The notes: generated by a model not told the origin, from the sequence alone. Counted from the first letter of the stretch, positions 45,459 to 56,492 are shown. The stretch is 64,000 bases of DNA from Mastigamoeba balamuthi (GCA_902651635.1 CACRSC010000047.1:162464-226463); one strand, 5' to 3'. Program-made: numbers and translations.

Positions 45459-46673
45459 CTAAACGACAAGAGCAGACAGCACCAGAGCAAGGGCCCAGCA
45501 AATTGCTTCGACAGCAATCGTAGGCGCAGAGCTGGACACCGCCACGTAAATGAAGAGCAGTGGGAACCCCGTCCCTGGCCTCAGGTCGATCTTCTCCACA
45601 AGAAGGTGGTACTCGTGACCCAGCACCACAACGCTCTGTGCCGATCCTGTCTTCCCCACGGATATCATCCGGTGTGCTTCGTTGCCGATGTTCCTTGTGA
45701 GGAGGTCCTCGCTGGCCGTTATGGGCACCATGTCAGTGGCAGACCAGACACGAGCGCCCGTGGTGGAGGCGACGAGGGCCTCGTCCGATGCCCTGACGAT
45801 CCAGACGTCGCTCGAGGGCGCCCTGTTCTGCTGGAGGAACGCGTCAACCTCGGTGAGCGACACCATCGCACAGATCACACCGCAGGGGTCGGTGCTGGAC
45901 ACGTCCGCGCCCAGCGGGGCCCACGACCTGGAGACAGCGAGGACCAGGAAGCGCTCTGGGATTGCGAGGTACACGTCGCCCCACTGGATGGTCCCTGGCC
46001 TGCCCACGGCGCTCGTGTACCACGGCCGCTGGCGGACGTCGTAGTTCGTGGTGGACTGAGCGGTGTAGTCTCCGATCTCCCAGTCGCTGGTCGTCTTGTT
46101 GACGTGCAGGTAGTACGACACCAGCCACTCGTCCCACTGGCCGCCAGGGCCCGGGTCCATGAGCCACACGACGGGGTCTGGCCGCACGTAGAGGGGAGTC
46201 TGCGCAGCGCCGAAGACACCCGCCAGCCTGCCCCACCTGTCGCCCCCGCAGATGTACCAGTTGGTCCGCGGAGGTACCAGCCCGAAGTCCAGCATGTTCC
46301 TCCACATGCCCAGCAGGCCCTTGTGGCTCTCGATGCACGTCGACTGCGTCCGCGAGGCAATGCCCACGAGCGCTGTCACTGTGCGCTCCGCGTCGACTGC
46401 GAGGGCCGTGAACGCCTGCGCAGACGCGTTGCTGATCGAGTGCAGGAGGCTCTCTGCCGCCGCCTGCCTCGCCGACGCGATGGCGCGAGGCCCCACGGAG
46501 CTCAGCACGCCGAGGGCTGCGAGTGCGATGCCGGCAGCGCAGCAGAGGACGCAGAGGGAGGCAGTGCGAGCGACCGATCCCGTGTGGCCTCCACCCACGA
46601 GCCCCAGCGGTGCATCGGCTCCCAGGCCCTGGCGTTCAACCGTGCGACCTTGGGCGAGTGCCAGAGGGCCCAT
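45459..46673 (-). CDS. cyclase-less double-Cache receptor, paralogue C (truncated)
   Basis: Single open frame of 404 residues that aligns with the ectodomain of paralogues A, B and D (WYICGGDRWGRLAG, RPWYTSAVGRPGTIQWGDVY, LLVEKIDLRPGTGFPLLFIY) but stops inside or just after TM2 (AICWALALVLSALVV). HAMP, cyclase and tail are missing. The leader differs too: no PSGTI motif, and TM1 is Cys/Ala-rich. The frame is intact, the sensor residues are kept and divergence from the other copies is clearly larger. It may be a decoy or dimer-forming regulator, or a decaying copy with an intact remnant. Confidence 0.75.
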   Translation of the reverse strand: MGPLALAQGRTVERQGLGADAPLGLVGGGHTGSVARTASLCVLCCAAGIALAALGVLSSVGPRAIASARQAAAESLLHSISNASAQAFTALAVDAERTVTALVGIASRTQSTCIESHKGLLGMWRNMLDFGLVPPRTNWYICGGDRWGRLAGVFGAAQTPLYVRPDPVVWLMDPGPGGQWDEWLVSYYLHVNKTTSDWEIGDYTAQSTTNYDVRQRPWYTSAVGRPGTIQWGDVYLAIPERFLVLAVSRSWAPLGADVSSTDPCGVICAMVSLTEVDAFLQQNRAPSSDVWIVRASDEALVASTTGARVWSATDMVPITASEDLLTRNIGNEAHRMISVGKTGSAQSVVVLGHEYHLLVEKIDLRPGTGFPLLFIYVAVSSSAPTIAVEAICWALALVLSALVV

Positions 46674-47715
46674 CTGCGCTGGGGGGCGTCCAAGGACGTT
46701 GGGATAGCTGAATCGCTGAGCTGCGTGCGGGCTCGTTTGGCTTTTGTGTTAAAGTGGCGATCCCTGTTGGCCACCAGGCGGTGAATGTGGGCCTTCGTGA
46801 TCCCTCCGCTCCCTCCTCGTCCAAGGCCGCCCGAGGCCGCCCGTGCGCCTCATTGAGGGCGCCCACGCGCCGCGTTGCGTCTGCTGGCGCGTGCGGGCCG
46901 ACATCTGGGAAGGCCGAGTGTCCCTGACACTGGCAAAGCCGTGGTCAGCACTGCACAGGACAGAAGCGGCCATCGCAGCGCGCCAGGCGGCAATCCGATG
47001 GCCACCCCACATAAAGAGAGCTTGTCTTTGGGTTTTACTTGCGTGGGACCCCAATGCAGAGGGATGGGATCCATCCGCACAGCCACAGGAGGCCAGCGGT
47101 TCCACTCTTTTCACCCAAGAGAGTGGGAGAAAAACTAGCTACGGTGGCTAGGATCACTCTTTGCACGTCAGAGAGTGAGAGAAACACTAGCAGCAATGGC
47201 TAGGAAGCGCTCCATAGAACGCTGTGAAGTATGCCTCTCTGCGTCGTGTGGCCGCGCATGCCTATCGCCCTCCCCAAAACACACATTATGGGTCCTTTTC
47301 TGCCGTAAAGAGTGCTCAGATATTTTCGTGGGGATATGTGTATCTCGGGCAGAATCTCACCCCTGGGTCCGTTCTTCTTCGCGATGCAACGCCGTTCTGA
47401 CATACAATCACCCTCGCCCCGTACCATTCCTGCAGAAGCAGCCCGTCGGCTTCCTCGCAAGGGAGAGCACAGCCCGATCGCTGCAGTGTCCCCGAAGCCT
47501 CGGGCGATCCAAGCAGCGGAGCCACGCGTGGGGGCATCTCAGAGGACGCGCTCCTGCGTGGCCTCCACGAGACTGCAGCACACCACGGCTTGGCTGCCCC
47601 ACATGGGCTGGGGGTCTGCAACGTATTCCTACATGTTGAGCGCAAGCTCTTGCGTGCGCTGACTTGTGCGGCTGTGAGTGAGGCTGCGCGGCTGTTCAGC
47701 TGAGCTCTGGGCTCC
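46674..47715. other. spacer between paralogues C and D
   Basis: No gene. Carries a two-unit tandem repeat with hairpins at 47105-47207 and a GATATGTGTATCTCG word near 47332. Confidence 0.5.
47105..47207. repeat. two tandem units of about 51 bp, each with two hairpins
   Basis: Unit 1 (47105-47155) and unit 2 (47156-47207) share ACTCTTT...AGAGAGTG(G/A)GAGAAA and then CTAGC-7 nt-GCTAGGA. In both, ACTCT pairs with AGAGT and CTAGC pairs with GCTAG, while the loops differ. Confidence 0.75.
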
Positions 47716-50248
47716 TCAGTCGAGGCGCAGCACGTAGAACGGGTCGTCGGCGTGGCCTCCCAGCGCCCTCTCCTGGGCCGCGCAGGTGCCGAACGCCTTG
47801 AGGTCGCCCGAGCGCAGCGCCTGCAGCTGCTTCTCGGCAAAGGCGTCGTCGGGGCGCTGCTGGCAGTACTCGCGCAGCTCCGCGACGGCCCGGGCGACGT
47901 CCTCGCCCTCGAGCGCCTGCACAGCGCGGTTGTACGCCGCCACGCTCTCTGCCAGCGCGATGTCGGCCTGCGCCGAGCTGCAGACGACCTCGTAGACCTG
48001 CTGGGCGTCCTTGATGCCCTTGACTCTGCAGTGGCAGACCTTGCGCGTCAGCACCTGCCCCGCCACCACCGCCTGCGTCTTGGCGTCCACCAGGATGCGC
48101 GTGCCAAAGGCCTTGTTGAGGGGCTCGAGGCGCGAGGCGAGGTTGACGGAGCCGCCGAGGACGGTGTACTGCAGGCGGCTGCTCGAGCCGCTGTTGCCCG
48201 CGAGGACGAGGCCCGAGGCGATGCCGATGCGGCACTTGAGGATCGGCAGCCCGCGCTTGGCCCACCTGAGGCGCGCCTCCTCGAGCTTCCGCTGTATCTC
48301 GATGGCCGCCGTGCAGGCCCTGAGCTCGGTATGCTCCTCCTTGCCCGGGTAGCCCCAGAACGCCATCACGCACTGCATAAATGAGAAAAAATAAAGTCAG
48401 TTTCAATTGAAACTGAATTAAAATGTAGAATTTCGAATGGGGAATGCAGTTGGGAGGACGCACGTCGCCGATGAACTTGTCGACGAGACCCTGGGTGTCC
48501 TCGATGGAGAGCGTGCAGATGTCCATGAACTCGGTGAAGACCTGCAGCAGCACCGCGTGGTCCTCGGTCTCCTCGGTCATCGGCGTGAAGTTCTCCACGT
48601 CGCAGAACATCACCGTCTCGTACCTCCGGGACGCGGACAGCTGCGCGATGTCTCCGTTCTTCTGCAGCAGCCGCAGCACCTCGAGCGGAACGTACTGCAG
48701 CCCGCAGTTGAGTTTGAGTTGGAAAAAACAAAGTACAATTCGGCAACAAAAAAGCACTCGAACCAATTCAGTTGAAACGAAAATGGGACAGCTCACCCGG
48801 TGGAAGCTGCCCAGCAGCAGCCACATCTTCTGCATGCTGTCCTGTATCGACGTCATCTCCGAGATGGACGCGGAGGCGACGGGCCCGCCGCTGCCGCTGC
48901 GCGACATGTCGTTGCGGTACGACTCGAGCGCGGCGGCCCTCTCGAGCTGCTTGACGACGTTGCGCAGCGGCCGCGAGATGACGATGAGCGAGAGGAACGA
49001 CGAGCCCAGCGCGAAGACGACGCAGAGGCCCACGGTGATGCCGATGGTCGTGTAGATGTTCTTCTCGATGCCCGCGAAGAAGACGTCGACGGGCACCGCC
49101 ACGTACACGTAGATCAGAGGGAACCCCGTCCCAGGCCGCAGGTCCGCCTTCTCCACCAGCAGGTGGTACTCGCGGCCCAGCACCTTCACCTTCTGCAGCG
49201 TCCCGATGCTCCCCTCCTTCCGCAGCCTCCGCGCAGCCCGTCCGACGTCGCGGGTGAGGTCGTCCTCGCTCTGGGCGATGGGGATCCGCTGCACATCCCC
49301 CGGCGCCACGGTGATGCCAGTCTCTGCTTTGGTGGAGGAGGCGAGCAGGAAGGCCTCGTCGTCGGCGCTGACGAGCCAGACGTCGCTGGCGGGGGCCTTG
49401 TTCTGGCGCAGGTACGCGCTGGCCTCTGTCAGCGACATCATCACTGTGAACGCCCCGCACGGGTCCACGCGCGACACGTCCGCGCCCAGCGGTGCCCACG
49501 ACTTGGAGACGCTGATGATCTGGAAGCTCTCGGGGACGATGAGGTACACGTCGCCCCACTGGATCGTCCCCGGCTTGCCCACTGCGCTCCTGTACCACGG
49601 ACGGGTTCGGGCGTCGTAGGTCGTCGAGTTCTGGCCCGTGTAGTCGCCGATCTCCCAGTCGCTGGACGTCGCGTTGACGCGCAGGTAGTACCCCACGAAG
49701 ACGCCGTCCCACTGGCCCCCGGGGTCCATGAGCCACGCGACGGGGTCGGGGCGGTCGTAGGCCGTCAGAGGCGCAGCGCCGTAGACACCCGCGTGTCTTC
49801 CCCACCTGTCGCCCCCGCCGATGTACCAGTTGGTCCTCGGCGCGATCAGCCCCACGTCCAGCGTGTTCCTCCACATGCTCAGCAGGCCCTTGTGGCTCTC
49901 GGTGCACGTAGACTGCGTCCGCGAGGCCACGTCCACGAGCGCCGTCACTGTGCGCTCCGCGTCGACGGCGAGGGCCGTGAACGCCTGCACCGACACGTTG
50001 CTGACCGAGTGCATGAGGTGGTCTGCTGCCGTCTGCGTCGACGACGTGGCCGTGGAGTACCAGAGGCCGATCTGCGGCCCCGCGCTGAGCAGCACGCAGA
50101 GCGCCACGAGCACCGTCACCGCCACGCGCACCGACACGCCGCAGCCGCAGCGCCCGCGGACGCCCCCCGTGCGCAGCCTCTTGATCTTCTGCTCGACGAT
50201 CGTCCCCGAGGGCGTCCGGATGAGCTCCACCGACGGCGCGGTCTTCAT
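47716..50248 (-). CDS. receptor adenylyl cyclase, double-Cache type, paralogue D
   Basis: Exons complement(47716-48372, 48464-48694, 48797-50248) give 779 residues. The leader holds VELIRTPSGTI. Ectodomain, TM2 and HAMP-like linker (SRPLRNVVKQLERAA) follow paralogues A and B closely. Catalytic residues are complete (Asp 516 and 561, Lys 557, Thr 631, Asn 638, Arg 642), and the tail ends DDPFYVLRLD. The first intron is exactly 102 bp and stop-free, so retention would insert 34 residues between HAMP linker and cyclase without a frameshift. The CTT-type leader start at 50248 matches the sister genes; a longer upstream frame is open but not homologous. Confidence 0.92.
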
Positions 50249-51028
50249 CTTCTCTACACTGCTCGCACTGGCGGCTTTTGCCCTCGGAGAGCCACAGAGG
50301 CGAAATGCAAAGTGGTGAAGACGGCTGGTGCGATTTACAAAACGGCGGAGACACGAAGACGCTTGAGGACCGCCCCAGCGATGGCAGTTCCGCGGGCTAA
50401 TAATAGCTGTGCAGGACGCGCGATGTCGGTTTTCCTCGGTGGCCGCGGGCGGCACTACCGCATGCGGGATGTCTTTGCCAGGGCAACGCACTGCCCCCGC
50501 GGCCCATTGCTCTCGATCCCCCCCACGATAGCAGGGCGCTGGGCTGCGTTGGGCACACAGAGAGAGATGGAGAGAGGCAAGGGAGGCTTCTGGCAGGGGC
50601 AGCGCCAGCGCGCAGCCCAGACGGGCCTATTTCGGGGAACATCTTGCAGGGCCACGGAGTCCATAAGGGCGTCCGGAAGGGAAGCGCAGCACTGCGAGCC
50701 CCGAGTGTGATCCTGTGGGCACATCGGCAGAAGCGGAGCGCGAGCACGGGCCGAGGAGGCGAGCGGTACAGCGACGACTGCCTGCCGCGCTGCCCCAGCA
50801 CCGCAGCGGGGGGGGGGGTCAGAGCCCGCGGGCTCCCTGCCGACTGATGGAGGGCAGCAACGGGGCGCAGAGGCAACGCACGCACAATGATGTAACGCGT
50901 AGGCACCTGTTGTACTGTGCACTCGTGCGGTGCTCTCTCTCCCCTCTCTCTCCCTCTCTCGCTCATCCGTGGGGGCCTCTGCGCCGCACGGCAGCAATGC
51001 GGCAGCGCCAGGGCAGCAGCGTCGCTCG
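50249..51028. other. intergenic, no gene seen
   Basis: Between the start of cyclase D and the end of CHMP2. Long open frames cross it on the minus strand, but they are composition artefacts of GC-rich DNA. Confidence 0.4.
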
Positions 51029-52282
51029 TCAGAGGGCCGCGAGGCGGCTCTCGTGGGCGGCGGGGGCCTCGCTCTCCTGCTGCTGCTCGGGCAGCGACTT
51101 GGCGCCAGCACCCGGGATGGCACTCGTCTGCAACGCCACAGCGGCAGCGGCCAGCCCAGCACACAAGCCAGCATCGCAACACCACACAGCACCAAGCAAC
51201 CAAGCAACACAGTAACCGGCCAGAAACAAACCGAGTGATGCCAGCAGCACAGCAGCACACCAGACAAACAACAAAACAGTACAGAGACACAACAACACAG
51301 CAACACAGCATCACAGCAAAACAGCAACACAGAAACACAGCAACACAGCAACACAGCAACACAGCAGCACGAAACGCACAGGAGGGCGGATGCTGTGAGC
51401 GCCGCAATGGAAAGCGAGTGGAGAGGAGGAGGGGGGCAGGGCAGGCGCACGATCTCGAAGAGGACCTTCTCGACCTCCTCGTCGGCGGCGTCCTCGATGG
51501 CCTCGTCGTTGGCCCCCAGCGTGTCGTCCACCATCTCCTCGATCAGCCCCGCCCGCTCCATCTCCCGCGCCATGTTCACCATCTGCCCTCAGCCCCCCGC
51601 AGCAGCACACCCGTATCGGAAAATGTATCGGACAAATAGAGGGGGCGGAATCTGGACCGCACCGTCGCGTTGAGCTGCGGCAGGTTGATGACCTTGTTCA
51701 TCACCGTCATCACGTCGGCCGACTTGGCCAGCGCCCCCGTCACCCTGATCGTCGCTGCAGTATTGCCAAGATACGCGCATCTTCAGATATTTTGCCGCAA
51801 ATATCTCGCAATGGCCGCCGCCGGAATTGTGCGGCGCGCGCGCGCGGAGAGAACGAGGGCGGGCGGACCGAGCTGCTGCTGGAGGTGCAGGCTGATGCTG
51901 TTGAGCTGCGCCTTGGAGTTGTAGAGGCGCTCCTTGGCCTTTCGCGAGCTGACGAGCTCCTTGGCCATGATCAGCGCCGACGCGCGGTCGCCCGCCTTGG
52001 CGCGCTGCTTGATCGACTGCTTCAGCTTGATTTCCGCCGTGTCGATATCTGGGGGAGATTCCGGGATTCCCGAGATTCCGGCGCGCGTGGATATTAATTC
52101 CGGTTTGATTTCGGTTTCTGCCCCGAGTTTCAAGATTGGAGCGGCGCCGGCAGCGGCTGGGGCTGGCGGGGAGGCGGCGCACCGCGGATGGAGCGGTCGA
52201 GGTTGCGCTCCTCCTTGCGCAGCTCGAGCTTCCACTTGCGGACCAGCTCTTCGGGCTTGGGCTTCTTGAACAGGAACGACAT
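51029..52282 (-). CDS. CHMP2A: ESCRT-III subunit CHMP2 / VPS2
   Basis: Core ESCRT-III protein that assembles on endosomal membranes and recruits VPS4. Exons complement(51029-51127, 51451-51582, 51663-51754, 51869-52048, 52183-52282) give 200 residues, normal for the family (about 220). The start MSFLFKKPKPEELVRKWK and the basic helix 1 (RKEERNLDRSIRDID) match VPS2. IKQRAKAGDRASALIMAKELV and VMTVMNKVINLPQL follow. The C-terminal acidic part is short. It ends in ESRLAAL, a partial MIT-interacting (MIM1, RLxxL) motif. Four introns have GTGCG or GTCCG donors; intron 4 (323 bp) holds a minisatellite. Confidence 0.93.
51241..51370. repeat. degenerate AACACAGC minisatellite in a CHMP2 intron
   Basis: About twelve copies of an 8-mer close to AACACAGC (variants CATCACAG, AAAACAGC) fill much of intron 4. 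On the transcribed strand it reads GCTGTGTT repeats. Confidence 0.85.
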
Positions 52283-52415
52283 GTGCTGCAGCAACAAAAC
52301 TGTGATTTGTGGTTGATATTAGGGCTAGATATCAGATTTTCTGATTGCTTGATTCTTGATTACTAATTATCCGGGTTTCACCGCACAGTCGTCCGCGTAC
52401 TTCTATTTCCGTAAA

Positions 52416-52486
52416 GCACTGGTGGTCTAAGGGTAGAATGCTCGCCTGCCACGCGGGCGATCCGGGTTCGAGTCCCGGCCAGTGCA
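52416..52486 (+). tRNA. trnG-GCC: tRNA-Gly (GCC)
   Basis: 71-nt cloverleaf: GCACTGG pairs with CCAGTGC, D-arm TGGTCTAAGGGTAGAAT (A box), anticodon stem-loop CTCGCCTGCCACGCGGG with anticodon GCC, and T-arm GGTTCGAGTCCC (B box). Followed by TTTT at 52488-52491, a short Pol III stop. No intron. Confidence 0.97.
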
Positions 52487-52752
52487 ATTTTGCATCTCAA
52501 TTCGGTGTTTTGTGAGATTGCGTGCGTTCTCCTTTCTCGCCTTCGCCTTGCCGCGAGACCGAGCACGCTGCCGTTGAGCTGTGGTCCCAGCAGGCGTCGG
52601 GGTGGCTGTCGCGCACTCACCGTTGTCGATGAGAATCGCAACCGCCAAGATATTCGCCTGCATCAGCAGGACCCCCGCTACTGACGCAAGGGCTACTAAG
52701 CCCACTGGACCAGTCAGACTCGAACAAAAAGACGGAGATAGCCGCACCGCCC

Positions 52753-54807
52753 ATGCGTCTGGCACTGTGCCTCTTTGCGCTGTTTCTGTTTCCGCTGCGG
52801 TGGCGCGGGCTCGCCCTGGTGGCCCGCGCCCAGCAGGCGGAGCTGCACGTGTCGCCCACGGGCCTGGACAGCGCCGAGGGCAGCTGGTCCCACCCACTTG
52901 CGACGCCCGGTGAGTCTCAGCCGCTGTGCACCTTCCGCTCCGAGACAAAACCCCTCCAACCGTCGCCCTTTTCCCCTCCGCACCCCCGCATGATCCCCCA
53001 CTTCGTCTCCCGCGCCTCACCCTGCGCACCCCGTGTCCCGCGGCTGCGGCCAGAGGGGGCCCTGGCGAAGCTGCCCAGCGTGCCCGCAGGCGGCGTGCGC
53101 GTGGTGCTCCACGCGGGCGTCTACGCGATCAACAAGACCCTCGCGCTCACAGCCACGCGGCCAGCGGGCCTCTCGGTCGACAGCCCGCTCGTCTTCGAGG
53201 CGTACGCGCGCACCCCCGCACGGGGCCGTCTCACACAGAGGCCCTGCGCAGCTACGGCAACGACACGGTGGTGCTCTCCGGGGGCGCGACGCTGAGCGCG
53301 GGGCTGTTCAGGGCCCTCGACAAGACCAGGGACGCAGCGGCCTGGGGCAGGATACCGGCAGCCGCGAGGCCCAGCGTGCTCGTCACCAGCGTGCAGGACC
53401 ACGGCATCGCGCTGTCGCAGTGGGGGCCGCTCGTGCGCAGGGGCACCGGGGGGCAGCGCGTCGGCCCGTCGGAGCTCTGGTTCGGGTCCGAGCGCATGCG
53501 CATCGCCCGCTGGCCCAACGCGAACCACAGCGACCCGGAGGACATCTTCGACCTCATCAAGGGCAACGAGCTCACGCTGCGGGGCACCGCTGCCACCGCG
53601 GGGCTCTATCTGAGGTCAGCAGTGCCCGCCCTATGTTATTGAGCTTTTTCGACTTTGTTTTTTCTCATCATTATGGAAAGGAACGGGACAAACGACGGAG
53701 AGCCCATGTGGAAGAGAGCGAGCCTTGTCAACGGGCTGCAGTACTACCTGTACCGCCTGTCGTGGGTCTACAACCACAGGAATTACACCGCGTGGTTCGT
53801 GTCGCCCAGCAAGGGGGTGTACCCGTCCGGGTCGGTCCCGTTCTGGCACCTATACAGCAAGTACATCCTGTACCCGTTCTCGGCCAGCACCGACTCCGGG
53901 GCCACGGGGACAGTCTACATCGAGTACTCGGACCGCGCGTGGAAGGGGTTCATCAAGATCAACTCGGTGCGCAACGAGTCGGGGCGCGTGTTCGGCTACC
54001 CGGGCACGAGGCCCTCCTCGTGGGCCCAGCAGGACGTGTGGGCCACCGGCCTCTGGTTCTGGCACTGGTCCGACATGTCCTGCTCTGTCCAGATCAACAA
54101 AACCGACAAGACCGTCACTCTCAGTGCGCCCTCAACGTACGGTTTCCATCTCCGAGTTTAGATCCGACTTCGTTTTTTGCATCAAATTCACCATTTTGAT
54201 TCGCTGCAGCTACGGCATCAAGGTAGGGCAGCCCTTCTACTTCTGGAACGTGCTGGAGGAGCTCGATGAGGCAGGGGAGTACTATTTCGACAAGGACACG
54301 GGAAAGCTGTACTTCTGGCCGCCGGCGCCCATCGGGACAAAGGAGGTCGCGGTGTCTCTGATGTCCAGCCCGCTGGTCTCGCTAAAGAGCGTCTCCGGCG
54401 TCGAGTTCAGGGGAATCACATTCGAGTACACCCGCGGGCTCATCCTCTCCATCTCTGGCTCCAACAACGTGCTGGACTCGTGCATCATCCGCAACACTGG
54501 CGGCAGTGCTGTCTGTGCGTCACTCTCGGCCCCTCAGCCGATTGCTCACGTCGTGCTGCGCTTGCAGCGATGTCGGGGACGTCCAACGGGATCACGAACT
54601 GCACTGTGAGGAACTGCGGGTCTGGCTGCATCACGATGAGCGGCGGCGTGAGGGCGAGCCTTACCAACGGCAACAACTACGTGCAGTTCTCCGAGATCAG
54701 CGACTTCTCGTACTGGGACCGCACGTACTCGCCCGCCGTCTCCGTCAGCGGTTGCGGCAACTCCATCCGCCACAACTCGATCCACGGAAGCCCCCACACG
54801 GGAATTG

Positions 54808-54843
<36 letters not shown>

Positions 54844-55946
54844 CCTATTTCTATTTCGTTTTCACTGCGTGGCTAACTCTGCTCTGCCGGTTTTTTGCGC
54901 CCTTCGTTTTTGACTGCAGTTGTTTGCGGGCAACGAGCACCGGTTGTTCTACAACGAGATCTACGACGTGTGCCAGCACTCGTCTGACTCTGGTGCCATC
55001 TACGGGGGGCGCAACTGGGGACTGAGGGGCAACAGGTTCTACCACAACTTCATACACGGTGCGAAGCAACAGTTCTGCCGTGTTTCCGTAAACTGACTGT
55101 AGCCGGGGTGGGCGCCCAGACATCGTCGGCTTCGACGAAGACTCCTACGTCCAGGGCATATACACCGACGATGCTGCGAGCGGCATCTCGACCAAGTTCA
55201 ACGTTTTCTATAACGTTCGCTGCCGAATGAACAAGTGAATTTGTATTCGGGGACCTCACACTCGCGCTCCGCTGCAGATCCACGGCCACGCGACCATGTC
55301 GAGCGGGGGCCGCGACAACATCATCCGGAACAACCTCTTCATACGCTGCAGCAGCGCCACGCAGACCGACAGGCGCGGCACGACGGTCAACAACGTGCCC
55401 GGCAGCGACTGGAACCTCCTCGAGAAGCTGCACGCCGATGGCATCCACTACCAGCAGGACCCCTGGGCCAGCCGCTACCCGAGCCTCGCGGCGGTCCCCG
55501 ACAGCTACGCCGCGATCATGGCGGGCAACTGGTCCGAGCCCCAGGGCTGCGTCTTCAGCTGCAACGCGGGCTGGCGCGTGGGCGAGTGGCTCAGCGAGGG
55601 CACGTGGGGCGGCGCCGGCGGCTTCGCGTTCTACAAGGAGATCCGCGACAACCTCGAGGACGCCGACCCGCTCGTGGCCGACGAGGCCGCGATGGACTTC
55701 CGGCTGCTACCGGCCTCGCCGGTGCTGCGGATGGGCTGCTGGCACGACGTCCGCTTCGAGAAGATGGGCCGCAAGTTCTACGACGACTCGTCCGACGAGC
55801 TCTACGACGAGGACCTCGTCGACGACGGCTCGAGCAGCGGCTCCGCGTCCCGCGCGGCCGGGGGCTCCACACGGGGCGCTGCTGCCGCGCTGGCGCCCGC
55901 AGCCGCTGCCCTCGCGGTGGCCTGCGCCGCTCTGGTGTCCCACTAG
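52753..55946 (+). CDS. secreted, GPI-type right-handed beta-helix protein
   Basis: Nine exons (52753-52909, 53054-53201, 53252-53614, 53681-54136, 54210-54514, 54568-54806, 54920-55058, 55120-55214, 55278-55946) give 856 residues. A signal peptide covers about 1-27. After it comes an N-terminal beta-helix start (AGGVRVVLHAGVYAINKTLAL), WFGSERMRIARWPN, then YYFDKDTGKLYFWPP. Classic parallel beta-helix coils follow: GVEFRGITFEYTRG, NVLDSCIIRNTGG, NGITNCTVRNCG, NSIRHNSIHGS. This arrangement is that of right-handed beta-helix glycosidases such as GH141 (assignment tentative). The last 30 residues are hydrophobic after a Ser/Gly/Ala stretch, as in a GPI signal. Exon 8 ends at a GTTCGC donor. Likely a cell-surface polysaccharide-acting enzyme. 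Confidence 0.85.
54812..54840. repeat. CT microsatellite
   Basis: About 14 CT dinucleotides in intron 6 of the beta-helix gene, acting as a long polypyrimidine run near the donor side. Confidence 0.9.
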
Positions 55947-56492
55947 GCGGCGACTTGGGGGCCCAAGTCGATGGCTGGCAAGAAGCCGGAGAGCACGTGC
56001 CTCGTGCGTGCTTGCCTGCTCTGCAGGGCCACTGGGCATACACATACCTACCTACTCGCTCTCTCTCTCGCCCGCAGCCCACGGGCATGGATGGCACTGC
56101 TCCAATTCAAAACAGGGGGAGACCACATTCAGTTGGCACCAGTGGGCCCGTGCGATTCTGCACGGTTATTCGCGTGCATTTCGGGGTTTTGCCCAGTTGT
56201 TCGCATTTGTGGGCTCTGTGCAGTCGAGGCGGTTGCGTCTCTGAGAGGCGTTCGTTGCCGCCCTCGAGATGCCAGAGCGGCGAACAGGCACTGTTGTCCC
56301 ACGGCCCCGCACCGCTCGTGCAGGATGCGGGTGTGGATATTTGTCCCCAGGGTGCGGTTGCAGATACGGCACCTGCGTGACATCATCGCCGCCTTTTTGG
56401 TGTTTTTTCTCAGTATTTTATTTTTATTGTGAGCGTTTGTTGTGTTTTGCCCCCAAAAACACACCGGAACAACAAACAGCGCACGACACAGA
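55947..56492. other. intergenic, upstream of the first LamG-like gene
   Basis: No gene. An AT-rich block (AGTATTTTATTTTTATTG, about 56412-56429) lies 65-80 bp before the ATG at 56493 and could serve as core promoter. Confidence 0.45.

Noticed and set aside
47696-50491. Single 931-codon frame covering most of cyclase D
   Set aside because: It reads through both introns and loses the conserved VMAFWG frame. The three-exon model restores the cyclase domain and tail.
51241-51370. CRISPR-like or telomere-like array
   Set aside because: Units are 8 bp, degenerate and without spacers, and lie inside a eukaryotic intron.
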